Source: JBGQOJ01 sp052119585 (GTDB lineage: Bacteria; Pseudomonadota; Alphaproteobacteria; Rhodobacterales; Rhodobacteraceae). From it: DNA of 64,000 bases. Below are positions 49,919 to 58,749 of this stretch, piece by piece. Under the pieces are notes generated by a model. That model was not told the origin of the DNA, ran no database searches, and was given only the letters and a program-made list of their open reading frames with translations. A program made the translations under genes and the position numbers. The stretch spans positions 372,001-436,000 of the forward strand of contig NZ_JBGQOJ010000001.1 in NCBI RefSeq assembly GCF_052119585.1, in the 5' to 3' direction. Every line of letters starts with the position of its first letter. Positions within the stretch are counted from its first letter, which is position 1.

Positions 49919-50761
49919 TTACCGGCCCTTCTTCTTGGCGTGACGCGAGCGGATAATAAGCTTCGACGACGCTTTGTTCTTGTTACGGGTCCGCGCACCT
50001 TTAGTGGGCTTACCCCAGGGCGTAACGGGATGACGACCACCGGATGTCCGGCCTTCACCACCACCATGTGGGTGATCGACCGGGTTCATGACCACACCAC
50101 GCACAGACGGGCGGATGCCCTTGTGGCGGTTACGGCCAGCCTTACCGAAGTTCTGGTTGGAGTTGTCAGGGTTCGATACAGCACCGACGGTGCACATGCA
50201 TTCCTGACGCACCATGCGCAACTCGCCCGAAGACAGACGGATCTGCGCGTAACCACCGTCACGACCGACGAACTGGGCGTATGTGCCCGCAGCGCGTGCG
50301 ATCTGGCCGCCTTTGCCTTGCTTCATCTCGATGTTGTGAACGATCGTACCCAGCGGCAAACCCGAGAAGGGCATTGCGTTGCCTGGTTTCACATCGGCCT
50401 TGGCCGAGGCGATGACCTTGTCACCAATCGCAATACGCTGGGGAGCAATGATATAGGCTTGCTCGCCGTCTTCGTATTTGATGAGTGCGATAAACGCGGT
50501 CCGGTTCGGGTCATACTCGATCCGCTCGACGACTGCCGCGATATCAAATTTGTTCCGTTTGAAGTCCACGATGCGATAAAGCCGCTTCGCGCCACCGCCG
50601 CGGCGACGCATCGTGATCCGTCCGGTGTTGTTCCGGCCGCCGTGTTTGGACAATCCCTCAGTGAGGGCTTTGACCGGACGACCTTTCCAGAGCTCCGAAC
50701 GGTCGATCAGAACCAGCCCACGCTGGCCTGGCGTCGTCGGTTTATACGACTTGAGTGCCAT
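49919..50761 (-). CDS. rplB: 50S ribosomal protein L2
   Basis: 280-residue L2 near the peptidyl-transferase centre: ALKSYKPTTPGQRGLVLIDR, GRNNTGRITMRRRGGGAKRL, VRGVVMNPVDHPHGGGEGRT with the essential His of PHGGG. Separated from rplW by 96 nt with a terminator-like hairpin. Confidence 0.98.
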   Translation of the reverse strand: MALKSYKPTTPGQRGLVLIDRSELWKGRPVKALTEGLSKHGGRNNTGRITMRRRGGGAKRLYRIVDFKRNKFDIAAVVERIEYDPNRTAFIALIKYEDGEQAYIIAPQRIAIGDKVIASAKADVKPGNAMPFSGLPLGTIVHNIEMKQGKGGQIARAAGTYAQFVGRDGGYAQIRLSSGELRMVRQECMCTVGAVSNPDNSNQNFGKAGRNRHKGIRPSVRGVVMNPVDHPHGGGEGRTSGGRHPVTPWGKPTKGARTRNKNKASSKLIIRSRHAKKKGR

Positions 50762-50817
50762 GCTTTCTGTCTTCCGTTTTCTTAGGGCCCCGAAGGTCCC
50801 TGGTTAGTAAAAAGAAC

Positions 50818-50840
50818 GCGGCCCCGAAGACCGGGGCCGC
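50818..50840 (-). terminator. Terminator-like hairpin between rplW and rplB
   Basis: On the minus strand GCGGCCCCG and CGGGGCCGC (50840-50832/50826-50818) form a 9-bp GC-rich stem with a 5-nt loop, then GTTC and TTTTT (50813-50809). It is followed by rplB, so it should attenuate rather than end the S10 operon. Confidence 0.7.
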
Positions 50841-50857
50841 AGATTCGGTGCCTTCTA

Positions 50858-51154
50858 TCAGAGCCCCGTAGAGACGTCGATAGTGTTACCCTCTTCGAGC
50901 GTAACATAAGCCTTTTTCACATCCTTGCGCTTACCAAGCATGCCGCGGAACCGCTTGACCTTGCCCTTGGTGATGGTGGTGTTAACCGCCTTCACCTTGA
51001 CACCGAAGAGGCTTTCGACAGCTTCTTTGATCATTGGCTTGTTGGCATCAATCGCCACTTCGAAAACAACGGCGTTGGCTTCAGAAGCCAATGTTGCCTT
51101 TTCGGTGATGATCGGCTTACGGATCACGTCGTAGTGGTCTGCCTTCGTGCTCAT
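50858..51154 (-). CDS. rplW: 50S ribosomal protein L23
   Basis: 98-residue L23, docking site for SRP and trigger factor. YDVIRKPIITEKATLASEA, VKAVNTTITKGKVKRFRGML. Overlaps the end of rplD by 4. Confidence 0.97.
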   Translation of the reverse strand: MSTKADHYDVIRKPIITEKATLASEANAVVFEVAIDANKPMIKEAVESLFGVKVKAVNTTITKGKVKRFRGMLGKRKDVKKAYVTLEEGNTIDVSTGL

Positions 51155-51771
51155 TTCAGTCGAGCCTCCAGTGCTTCGATCCCGGCTTTGGTGATCACCA
51201 GAGTGTCACGCTTCAGGATGTCGTAGACATTTGCGCCCATCGACGGCAGGATATCCACGCCGTCAAGGTTACGAGCGGCGATTGCGAAGTTTTCGTTCAC
51301 AGTTGCGCCGTCGATGATCAGAACGCGCTTCCAGCCCAATTCCTTGACAGTCTTGGCAAGCAGCGCGGTCTTGGCTTCGGCCAGATCCGCAGTGTCGATC
51401 ACGATCAGCTCGCCTGCATTGGCTTTCGCCGACAGAGCGTGCTTCAGACCCAGAGCGCGGAATTTCTTCGTCAACTCATGGGCATGGCTACGGGGCGTTG
51501 GACCTTTGTAGATACCACCACCGCGGAAGATCGGCGCGTTACGGTCACCGTGGCGTGCGCCGCCGGTGCCCTTCTGGCGATAGATCTTCTTGGTCGAGTA
51601 GCTCGTCTCGGACCGTGTTTTCACCTTGTGAGTGCCAGCCTGCGTGCGGGCACGCTGCCAACGAACGACACGGTGAAGGATGTCCGCACGCGGCTCCAGT
51701 CCGAAAATCGCATCGTCCAGATCAATCGACCCGGCTTTGGCGGCGTCGAGCTTGATGACATCAGCCTTCAT
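51151..51771 (-). CDS. rplD: 50S ribosomal protein L4
   Basis: 206-residue L4; in E. coli it represses the S10 operon. QKGTGGARHGDRNAPIFRGG and GPTPRSHAHELTKKFRALGL are diagnostic. Start overlaps rplC by 11 bp. Confidence 0.97.
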   Translation of the reverse strand: MKADVIKLDAAKAGSIDLDDAIFGLEPRADILHRVVRWQRARTQAGTHKVKTRSETSYSTKKIYRQKGTGGARHGDRNAPIFRGGGIYKGPTPRSHAHELTKKFRALGLKHALSAKANAGELIVIDTADLAEAKTALLAKTVKELGWKRVLIIDGATVNENFAIAARNLDGVDILPSMGANVYDILKRDTLVITKAGIEALEARLK

Positions 51772-52603
51772 TGTTCTCGCCTCCTTCAGGGGTTTCGATT
51801 GCGGGTGCAGCCTCTGCCGCTTCGATTGCAGCTTGCTCTTCAGCAGCGGCAGCCAGACGTGCGGCTTCTTCTTCGGCAGCAGCAGCAGCGGCGGCAGCTT
51901 CGGCAGCCTTAGCGGCGACGATTGCAGCGGAGCGCAGTGCAGCAGGACGGATCACGTTCTCTGGGACTGCCTTCTTGACAGCATCCTTGACAGTGACCCA
52001 GCCACCCTTGGAACCGGGAACAGCGCCTTTAACCATGATCAGGCCACGCTCTGCGTCGGTTCTGATGACTTGAAGGTTCTGCGTGGTGACGCGGGCGGAG
52101 CCCATGTGACCAGCCATCTTCTTGCCCTTGAAAACCTTGCCCGGATCCTGACACTGACCAGTCGAGCCGTGCGAACGGTGCGAAACCGACACACCGTGGG
52201 ATGCGCGAAGGCCCCCAAAGTTGTGACGTTTCATAGCGCCCTGAAAGCCCTTACCGATCGACGTGCCGGACACGTCAACAAACTGGCCGGAGAAGTAATG
52301 GTCGGCGGTGATTTCTTCACCAACGTCGATCATCATCTCGGGAGCCACGCGGAATTCCGCGATCTTCCGCTTCGGCGCAACATTTGCGGCGGCGAAATGA
52401 CCGCGCATCGCCTGCGACACGCGTTTGACTTTCGCCGTACCAGCACCAAGCTGGACCGCCGAATAGCCGTCTTTTTCGGACGTGCGTTGAGCAACGACCT
52501 GCAAGTTGTCCAACTGAAGAACGGTCACAGGAATCTGCTTGCCGTCTTCAAGGAACAGCCGGGTCATGCCCAGCTTCTTTGCGATAACACCAGAGCGCAA
52601 CAT
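51761..52603 (-). CDS. rplC: 50S ribosomal protein L3 with Ala/Glu-rich tail
   Basis: 280-residue L3. Core to about residue 215: MLRSGVIAKKLGMTRLFLED, KRHNFGGLRASHGVSVSHRS, GHMGSARVTTQNLQVIR. A tail of about 65 residues follows, rich in Ala and Glu (AAKAAEAAAAAAAAEEEAAR); typical L3 is about 210. Likely coiled or disordered surface extension. Confidence 0.96.
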   Translation of the reverse strand: MLRSGVIAKKLGMTRLFLEDGKQIPVTVLQLDNLQVVAQRTSEKDGYSAVQLGAGTAKVKRVSQAMRGHFAAANVAPKRKIAEFRVAPEMMIDVGEEITADHYFSGQFVDVSGTSIGKGFQGAMKRHNFGGLRASHGVSVSHRSHGSTGQCQDPGKVFKGKKMAGHMGSARVTTQNLQVIRTDAERGLIMVKGAVPGSKGGWVTVKDAVKKAVPENVIRPAALRSAAIVAAKAAEAAAAAAAAEEEAARLAAAAEEQAAIEAAEAAPAIETPEGGENNEG

Positions 52604-52617
52604 CTCTACTGCCCCCC

Positions 52618-52926
52618 TTAAACTTTGATCTCGACGTCAACACCAGCAGCGAGGTCGAGCTTCATCAGCGCGTCAACGGTCTGCGGGGTCGGGTCGATGA
52701 TGTCCAGAAGACGCTTGTGCGTCCGAATTTCCCACTGGTCACGCGACTTTTTATCAATGTGCGGACCACGGAGAACCGTGAACTTTTCAATTTTGTTCGG
52801 AAGCGGAATCGGGCCACGGACTTGAGCGCCGGTGCGCTTTGCCGTGTTTACGATTTCCTGCGTGCTGGCATCCAGTACGCGGTAATCGAAGGCCTTCAGC
52901 CGGATGCGAATGTTTTGGCTTTGCAT
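52618..52926 (-). CDS. rpsJ: 30S ribosomal protein S10
   Basis: 102-residue S10, also NusE. MQSQNIRIRLKAFDYRVLD, VRGPIPLPNKIEKFTVLRGP, TVDALMKLDLAAGVDVEIK. First S10-operon gene, 78 nt after tuf. Confidence 0.98.
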   Translation of the reverse strand: MQSQNIRIRLKAFDYRVLDASTQEIVNTAKRTGAQVRGPIPLPNKIEKFTVLRGPHIDKKSRDQWEIRTHKRLLDIIDPTPQTVDALMKLDLAAGVDVEIKV

Positions 52927-52959
52927 AGTCTTAGCCTCTCGCGGCGTTAGGGTTGATAG

Positions 52960-52987
52960 GTGGAGCGGGCATTATTGCCCGCCCCAC
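52960..52987 (-). other. Hairpin between tuf and rpsJ
   Basis: GTGGAGCGGGCA (52960-52971) pairs with TGCCCGCCCCAC (52976-52987) with one A-C mismatch and loop TTAT. No U-tract. May separate the str and S10 units. Confidence 0.45.
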
Positions 52988-53004
52988 TTCGAACCCGGTC
53001 TTAG

Positions 53005-54180
53005 TTAAGCAAGGATCTTGGACACGACGCCGGCACCGACGGTGCGGCCGCCTTCACGGATGGCGAAGCGGAGCTTCTCTTCCATCGCGATCGGGGCGAT
53101 CAGTTCGACTTCGAACTTCAGGTTGTCGCCGGGCATAACCATCTCGGTGCCAGCTGGCAGCGTAACGGTTCCGGTAACGTCCGTGGTGCGGAAGTAGAAC
53201 TGCGGGCGGTAGTTCGCGAAGAACGGCGTGTGACGGCCACCCTCCTCTTTCGTCAGAATGTAGGCCTCGGCCTCGAACTTGGTGTGCGGCTTGACCGAAC
53301 CTGGCTTGCACAGGATCTGGCCACGCTCTACGCCCTCGCGGTCGATGCCGCGCAGCAGAACGCCAACGTTGTCGCCAGCCTCCCCGCGATCCAGCAACTT
53401 GCGGAACATTTCAACGCCGGTGCAAACCGATTTCTTCGTGTCACGGATGCCGACAATCTCGACTTCCTCGCCCACGTTGATCACGCCACGCTCGATACGG
53501 CCGGTCACAACAGTGCCGCGACCGGAAATCGAGAACACGTCCTCGATCGGCAGCAGGAACGGCTGGTCAACAGCGCGTGCAGGCGTCGGGATGTACTCGT
53601 CAACAGCCGCCATCAGCGCGCGGATCGAGTTCTCGCCGATTTCAGGCTGTGTGCCGTTCATCGCGTGCAGAGCCGATCCCGGAATAACCGGAATGTCGTC
53701 GCCGGGGTATTCGTAGGAGGTCAGCAGTTCGCGGATCTCCATCTCGACCAGCTCCAGCAGTTCGGCGTCGTCGACCTGGTCAACCTTGTTCATGTAAACG
53801 ACCATGTACGGGATGCCGACCTGACGACCGAGCAGGATGTGCTCGCGCGTTTGCGGCATCGGGCCGTCGGCCGCGTTCACAACCAGAATCGCGCCGTCCA
53901 TCTGCGCCGCTCCGGTGATCATGTTCTTCACGTAGTCGGCGTGGCCGGGGCAGTCGACGTGCGCATAGTGACGCGCCTCTGTCTCGTACTCGACGTGCGC
54001 CGTCGAGATCGTGATCCCGCGGGCCTTCTCTTCCGGTGCGCCATCAATCTGGTCGTATGCACGGAATTCGCCAAAATACTTCGTGATTGCTGCGGTCAGC
54101 GTCGTCTTGCCGTGGTCAACGTGGCCAATCGTGCCAATGTTAACGTGCGGTTTATTACGCTCAAACTTTGCCTTTGCCAT
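53005..54180 (-). CDS. tuf: Elongation factor Tu
   Basis: 391-residue EF-Tu delivers aminoacyl-tRNA. GHVDHGKTTLTAAITKYF, DCPGHADYVKNMITGAAQ, NKVDQVDDAELLELVEMEIR, and domain III KPHTKFEAEAYILTKEEGG. Preceded by fusA by 45 nt. Confidence 0.99.
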   Translation of the reverse strand: MAKAKFERNKPHVNIGTIGHVDHGKTTLTAAITKYFGEFRAYDQIDGAPEEKARGITISTAHVEYETEARHYAHVDCPGHADYVKNMITGAAQMDGAILVVNAADGPMPQTREHILLGRQVGIPYMVVYMNKVDQVDDAELLELVEMEIRELLTSYEYPGDDIPVIPGSALHAMNGTQPEIGENSIRALMAAVDEYIPTPARAVDQPFLLPIEDVFSISGRGTVVTGRIERGVINVGEEVEIVGIRDTKKSVCTGVEMFRKLLDRGEAGDNVGVLLRGIDREGVERGQILCKPGSVKPHTKFEAEAYILTKEEGGRHTPFFANYRPQFYFRTTDVTGTVTLPAGTEMVMPGDNLKFEVELIAPIAMEEKLRFAIREGGRTVGAGVVSKILA

Positions 54181-54225
54181 GATGGCCTCCTGTTAATTCT
54201 GTGAAGCGTTAGGGCGCGGTCGCCC

Positions 54226-56343
54226 TTACGCGAATTTCTTTTGAATTTCGTCCGAGATGTTCTGCGGTACGGGCTCGTAGTGATCGAAGGACATCGAGAA
54301 GTTTGCCCGACCCGAAGTCATCGACCGCAACGTGTTGATGTAACCGAACATGTTGGCCAGCGGAACAAAGGCATCAATGACGTTTGCGTTGCCGCGGCTG
54401 TCTTGCCCTTGAACCATACCGCGACGCGAGGTCAGGTCGCCGATGACGCCGCCCGTGTATTCCTCGGGCGTCACAACTTCGACCTTCATGATCGGCTCCA
54501 GCAGCTTTGCACCCGCTTTACGCAGACCTTCACGCATACCAGCACGTGCCGCGATTTCGAATGCCAGAACGCTGGAGTCAACGTCGTGGTAGGCACCGTC
54601 AATCAGTTCAACACGAAAATCAATTACAGGGAAACCTGCCAGAGGACCGGAGTCCATGACCGATTTGATGCCCTTTTCAACGCCGGGTACGTATTCTTTC
54701 GGAACCGAACCCCCAACAACCTTAGAGGTGAACGAAAAGCCCTCGCCTGGCTCGGTCGGAATGATGACCATCTTGATACGCGCGAATTGACCCGAACCAC
54801 CCGACTGTTTCTTGTGGGTGTAGTCAACCTCGGCCTCGTGTCCAATCGTCTCGCGGTAGGCAACCTGAGGAGCACCGATGTTCGCCTCGACCTTGAATTC
54901 GCGACGCAGACGGTCAACGAGAATATCAAGGTGAAGTTCACCCATGCCCTTCATGATAGTCTGACCGGACTCGATGTCGGTTTCGACGCGGAACGATGGA
55001 TCCTCTGCTGCCAGGCGCTGAAGGCCAAGCGACATTTTTTCCTGGTCGGCCTTGGTCTTGGGCTCGATGGCAATCTCGATCACTGGATCGGGGAATGTCA
55101 TCGTTTCCAGCACAACCGGAGCAGCGGTATCGCAGAGCGTATCACCAGTGGTGGTCTCTTTCAGACCGGCCAGCGCGATGATGTCGCCCGAGAATGCCTC
55201 TTCGATCTCTTCGCGGTTGATCGAGTGCATCATCATCATACGACCGATCCGCTCTTTGCGGCCTTTGGTCGAGTTGATAACGTTGTCGCCCTTTTTCAGC
55301 TGCCCCGAGTAGATGCGGGTAAACGTCAAGGATCCGACAAACGGGTCGTTCATGATTTTGAACGCGAGGCCAGAGAACGGCTGCGCATCATCTGCAGAAC
55401 GGGGCTGGTCACGTGTTTCTGTGTCATCACCGGGCTTGAAGCCCATGTATGCAGGCACATCAAGCGGGCCAGGCAGAAAGTCGATCACGGCGTTCAACAA
55501 GGGCTGCACGCCTTTGTTCTTGAACGCGGAGCCGGCCAGGATCGGAACGAACGCCATCGCCAGCGTGCCCTTGCGGATCAGCTTGCGCAGAGTCGCCACG
55601 TCAGGCTCGTTGCCCTCCAGGTAGGCTTCCATTGCTGCGTCGTCCATGTCGACGGCCAGCTCGATCATCTTGCCGCGCCATTCGTTGGCCAGATCCTGCA
55701 TGCTTTCGCGGATCGGCTGACGAATCCAGGACGCACCCAGATCTTCACCCTCATAGACCCACTCTTCCATTGCGATCAGGTCGATGATGCCTTCGAGGTT
55801 GTCCTCGGAGCCAATCGGCAACTGAATCGGCATCGGTGTCGCACCCGTGCGGGTTTTGATCATCCGAACGCAGTTGAAGAAGTCGGCACCGATCTTGTCC
55901 ATCTTGTTGACGAACACAATGCGCGGAACCTTGTACCGGTCAGCCTGACGCCAAACGGTTTCTGTCTGCGGCTCAACTCCGGCGTTAGCGTCAAGAAGGC
56001 AGATTGCGCCATCCAGAACAGCCAACGAACGCTCGACTTCAATAGTGAAGTCAACGTGACCGGGAGTGTCGATGATGTTGAAGCGGAACTTTGGCTCGCC
56101 AGTAGACACGCCGTCCTCTGTGCGTTCCCACATGGTGGTCGTCGCAGCAGAAGTGATCGTGATTCCACGCTCCTGCTCTTGCTCCATCCAGTCCATCGTC
56201 GCAGCGCCATCATGCACTTCGCCGATTTTGTGGGATTTACCTGTATAGTACAGGATCCGCTCGGTGCAGGTAGTCTTACCCGCATCGATGTGCGCCATGA
56301 TGCCGAAATTCCGGTACCGCTGGAGTGGATATTCGCGTGCCAT
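54226..56343 (-). CDS. fusA: Elongation factor G
   Basis: 705-residue translocase: AHIDAGKTTCTERILYYTGK, DTPGHVDFTIEVERSL, NKMDKIGADFFNCVRMIK, domain IV GPLAGFPVIDFRVELIDGAY. Full length, all G motifs present. 43 nt after rpsG. Confidence 0.99.
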   Translation of the reverse strand: MAREYPLQRYRNFGIMAHIDAGKTTCTERILYYTGKSHKIGEVHDGAATMDWMEQEQERGITITSAATTTMWERTEDGVSTGEPKFRFNIIDTPGHVDFTIEVERSLAVLDGAICLLDANAGVEPQTETVWRQADRYKVPRIVFVNKMDKIGADFFNCVRMIKTRTGATPMPIQLPIGSEDNLEGIIDLIAMEEWVYEGEDLGASWIRQPIRESMQDLANEWRGKMIELAVDMDDAAMEAYLEGNEPDVATLRKLIRKGTLAMAFVPILAGSAFKNKGVQPLLNAVIDFLPGPLDVPAYMGFKPGDDTETRDQPRSADDAQPFSGLAFKIMNDPFVGSLTFTRIYSGQLKKGDNVINSTKGRKERIGRMMMMHSINREEIEEAFSGDIIALAGLKETTTGDTLCDTAAPVVLETMTFPDPVIEIAIEPKTKADQEKMSLGLQRLAAEDPSFRVETDIESGQTIMKGMGELHLDILVDRLRREFKVEANIGAPQVAYRETIGHEAEVDYTHKKQSGGSGQFARIKMVIIPTEPGEGFSFTSKVVGGSVPKEYVPGVEKGIKSVMDSGPLAGFPVIDFRVELIDGAYHDVDSSVLAFEIAARAGMREGLRKAGAKLLEPIMKVEVVTPEEYTGGVIGDLTSRRGMVQGQDSRGNANVIDAFVPLANMFGYINTLRSMTSGRANFSMSFDHYEPVPQNISDEIQKKFA

Positions 56344-56386
56344 TTTGGACGTGCCTCTAAATCATGCGTCGCCTAAGACGACGTTA

Positions 56387-56857
56387 TTACCAACGGTAAT
56401 GGCTGAATGCTTTGTTAGCATCGGCCATTTTGTGCGTGTCTTCGCGCTTTTTCACCGCTGTGCCGCGGCTGTTGACAGCGTCAACGAGTTCGCCGGCAAG
56501 ACGCTCTTCCATGGTGTTCTCGTTGCGCTTGCGCGCCGCGATGATCAACCAACGGATCGCCAGGGCTTCACGACGCTCGGGGCGCACTTCGACGGGAACC
56601 TGGTAGGTTGCACCGCCAACGCGACGGGACCGAACTTCGACCGACGGCTTGATATTTTCGAGCGCTTCGTGGAACACTTCCACGGGGGCACGCTTGAGCT
56701 TGCCTTCAACGCGATCGAATGCGTTGTAAACAATGCTTTCCGCGATCGACTTCTTACCGTCGATCATCAGATTGTTCATGAACTTTGTCAGCACACGATC
56801 ACCAAATTTGGCGTCGGGCAGAATTTCGCGCTTTTCGGCGGCGTGACGACGGGACAT
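56387..56857 (-). CDS. rpsG: 30S ribosomal protein S7
   Basis: 156-residue S7, head assembly initiator; in E. coli represses the str operon. MSRRHAAEKREILPDAKFGD, VEVRSRRVGGATYQVPVEVR. 12 nt after rpsL. Confidence 0.98.
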   Translation of the reverse strand: MSRRHAAEKREILPDAKFGDRVLTKFMNNLMIDGKKSIAESIVYNAFDRVEGKLKRAPVEVFHEALENIKPSVEVRSRRVGGATYQVPVEVRPERREALAIRWLIIAARKRNENTMEERLAGELVDAVNSRGTAVKKREDTHKMADANKAFSHYRW

Positions 56858-56869
56858 CTCTGCCTCTCC

Positions 56870-57241
56870 TTACTTCGGACGCTTCGTGCCGTATTTCGAA
56901 CGACGCTGGCGACGGTCTTTGACGCCTTGCGTGTCGAGAACACCACGAAGAATGTGATAACGAACGCCGGGAAGGTCTTTGATACGACCCCCACGGATCA
57001 GAACCACAGAGTGCTCCTGAAGGTTGTGGCTTTCACCCGGAATGTAGCTGATCACCTCAAACCCGTTGGTAAGGCGAACTTTTGCCACTTTCCGCATAGC
57101 CGAGTTCGGCTTTTTCGGGGTCGTGGTGTACACGCGAGTGCATACGCCGCGTTTCTGCGGGCATGATTCCAAGTGCAAGGACTTGGACCGTCTAATTTTT
57201 GGCTGTCGCGGCTTGCGGATCAGCTGTTGGATCGTTGGCAT
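56870..57241 (-). CDS. rpsL: 30S ribosomal protein S12
   Basis: 123-residue S12, decoding centre. MPTIQQLIRKPRQPKIRRSK, TPKKPNSAMRKVAKVRLTNG. Lys43 and Lys88 are the ordinary residues, so no classical streptomycin-resistance change is visible. First gene of the long cluster. Confidence 0.98.
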   Translation of the reverse strand: MPTIQQLIRKPRQPKIRRSKSLHLESCPQKRGVCTRVYTTTPKKPNSAMRKVAKVRLTNGFEVISYIPGESHNLQEHSVVLIRGGRIKDLPGVRYHILRGVLDTQGVKDRRQRRSKYGTKRPK

Positions 57242-57758
57242 TCCGGTTCCCCGTGTTGCAACCTATTCAAATATCGGACGTATTGCTGCTTACAATACGC
57301 AAAATACCGCATGCGTCCCCTCGTTCGCGGGAACGACGCGGTGGATTTTCAGAGGATCGAGGCTAAGGCCCGGATCGTGACCACTTTAGTTTTGTAAAAC
57401 CCAGTCGGGGGTTGCCCCGCAGGCTAGAGTGGGCGTTCTATACGAGGAGTCGCTGGGGGTGTCAACAGACCCAATGCCAACTAGCGCAGATGAACCCGCC
57501 AGTCGGCCCGCCGCCAATTCCCCGCATTGCGCCAGGCGATGCTCAGGGCACCAAGCAGCCGCAGATTGAGGCTAAGGCCACCCTGAAACGATCTTTTAAC
57601 AGATCTTCCGGTAGACACGCCAGATCGAACCGAATGCGCCTCGCCACTGACGCGCCGCCGTCCCGTCGCAACCAGCCGCACTGGGTGGCCGCGATGCTTT
57701 GGTTCCCAAAGACCCCGCCTCGAGGCGCTCGGTGGCAGGCAGAGCAGCCTGCGCTCTG
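57242..57758. other. Long intergenic region before rpsL
   Basis: About 500 bases without a gene I can support. The part next to rpsL is its leader (about 190 nt) with a promoter at 57437-57465. The remainder, 57470-57758, has a minus-strand open frame (57915-57481) lacking a good start; the end reads RLLGALSIAWRNAGNWRRAD, no family known. Possibly decayed gene. Confidence 0.5.
57437..57465 (-). promoter_or_regulatory. Strong promoter of the str-S10-spc-alpha cluster
   Basis: On the minus strand TTGACA (57465-57460), 17 bp, TATAGA (57442-57437). A near-consensus sigma-70 promoter about 196 nt before rpsL, leaving a long leader. Confidence 0.75.
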
Positions 57759-58691
57759 TCAGGCGCCTTTTGCAGATGCGGCGAACCTGCCCCGCGCACC
57801 GCGGTGTTCGCGGTAAAGGGTGAAGACACCGGTCGCAACAACGATCGCGCTTCCCATAAGCGTCCAGTTGTTGGGCCAGTCGCCGAACACCACAAACCCA
57901 AGAACCAAAGCCCACAAAAGGCCCGCATATCGGAATGGCGCAACAAAGCCGATATCACCGACCCGCATCACCATCACGCTGAATGTATAGCCAAGCAAGA
58001 TCAGGAATGACGCGCCTGCAAGCTGTATCCCGGCTTTTGTGCTGACGGGTTGCCACTCTACCGCGAACAACCCCGCCGCCGCAAAGACGGTCACACCGAT
58101 TCCCGCACAAAGAGCAACTGTCATCGACGGAACAGACCGCGAGATCCGCCGTGTGGACAGATCGCGAAGCGTGACAAACCCGACCGAGATCAGGGCATAG
58201 ACCGAGTATTCGTTAAAACCTTCGGTTCCGGGGCGCACAATCATCATCACGCCGACAAAGCCGATCAGAATCGCAATCAACCGGCGCCATCCGACGGGCT
58301 CGCGCATGAACAGAGCCCCCGCAAGGGTAACCGTCAGCGGAAGCGCCTGCAGAATGGCAGATATATTGGCAAGCGGCATATTGAACAGGGCTGTGATAAA
58401 ATAATAGGCGGCACCGACCTCGCCGATGGTGCGCAGACCGATCAAACCCCAGTCTTTCGCTGAAATCCTGAACGACAGCGCGCCCATATATCGGGCCAGA
58501 AAATACATGGCGATCACGGTCACGATGCCCCGAATGAACAGGGCCTGAAACAGCGGCACCTCGTCCGACAGCGCCTTCATGCATGTGTCGTTCAATGTGA
58601 ATGCCGCCATTGCCAGCATCATAAGCAGCGCGCCGCGTGAGTTGTCGCTTAGTCCGTTCACCACTGATACTTTCCGCTGTGCCCAAGGCAT
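57759..58691 (-). CDS. EamA/DMT-family membrane permease
   Basis: About 310 residues, ten TMs in two EamA halves: GALLMMLAMAAFTLNDTCMK, GEVGAAYYFITALFNMPLA, FVAPFRYAGLLWALVLG. Substrate unknown. ATG 58691 is listed; GTG 58664 (NGLSDN) after GGAAAG is also likely. Lies between rpoC and rpsL. Confidence 0.85.
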   Translation of the reverse strand: MPWAQRKVSVVNGLSDNSRGALLMMLAMAAFTLNDTCMKALSDEVPLFQALFIRGIVTVIAMYFLARYMGALSFRISAKDWGLIGLRTIGEVGAAYYFITALFNMPLANISAILQALPLTVTLAGALFMREPVGWRRLIAILIGFVGVMMIVRPGTEGFNEYSVYALISVGFVTLRDLSTRRISRSVPSMTVALCAGIGVTVFAAAGLFAVEWQPVSTKAGIQLAGASFLILLGYTFSVMVMRVGDIGFVAPFRYAGLLWALVLGFVVFGDWPNNWTLMGSAIVVATGVFTLYREHRGARGRFAASAKGA

Positions 58692-58749
58692 ATCGGCTTT
58701 TCGCCTACCTCTATTGTCGGGCATTGGAAACCGACATTTTTATGTGGCG

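Noticed and set aside
54241..56376. 711-codon open frame antisense to fusA
   Set aside because: Mirror frame of a highly expressed GC-rich gene; no domain, composition typical of antisense shadow.
57481..57915. 144-residue minus-strand gene before rpsL
   Set aside because: No suitable start outside the EamA gene and no family; mentioned only as possible decayed DNA.
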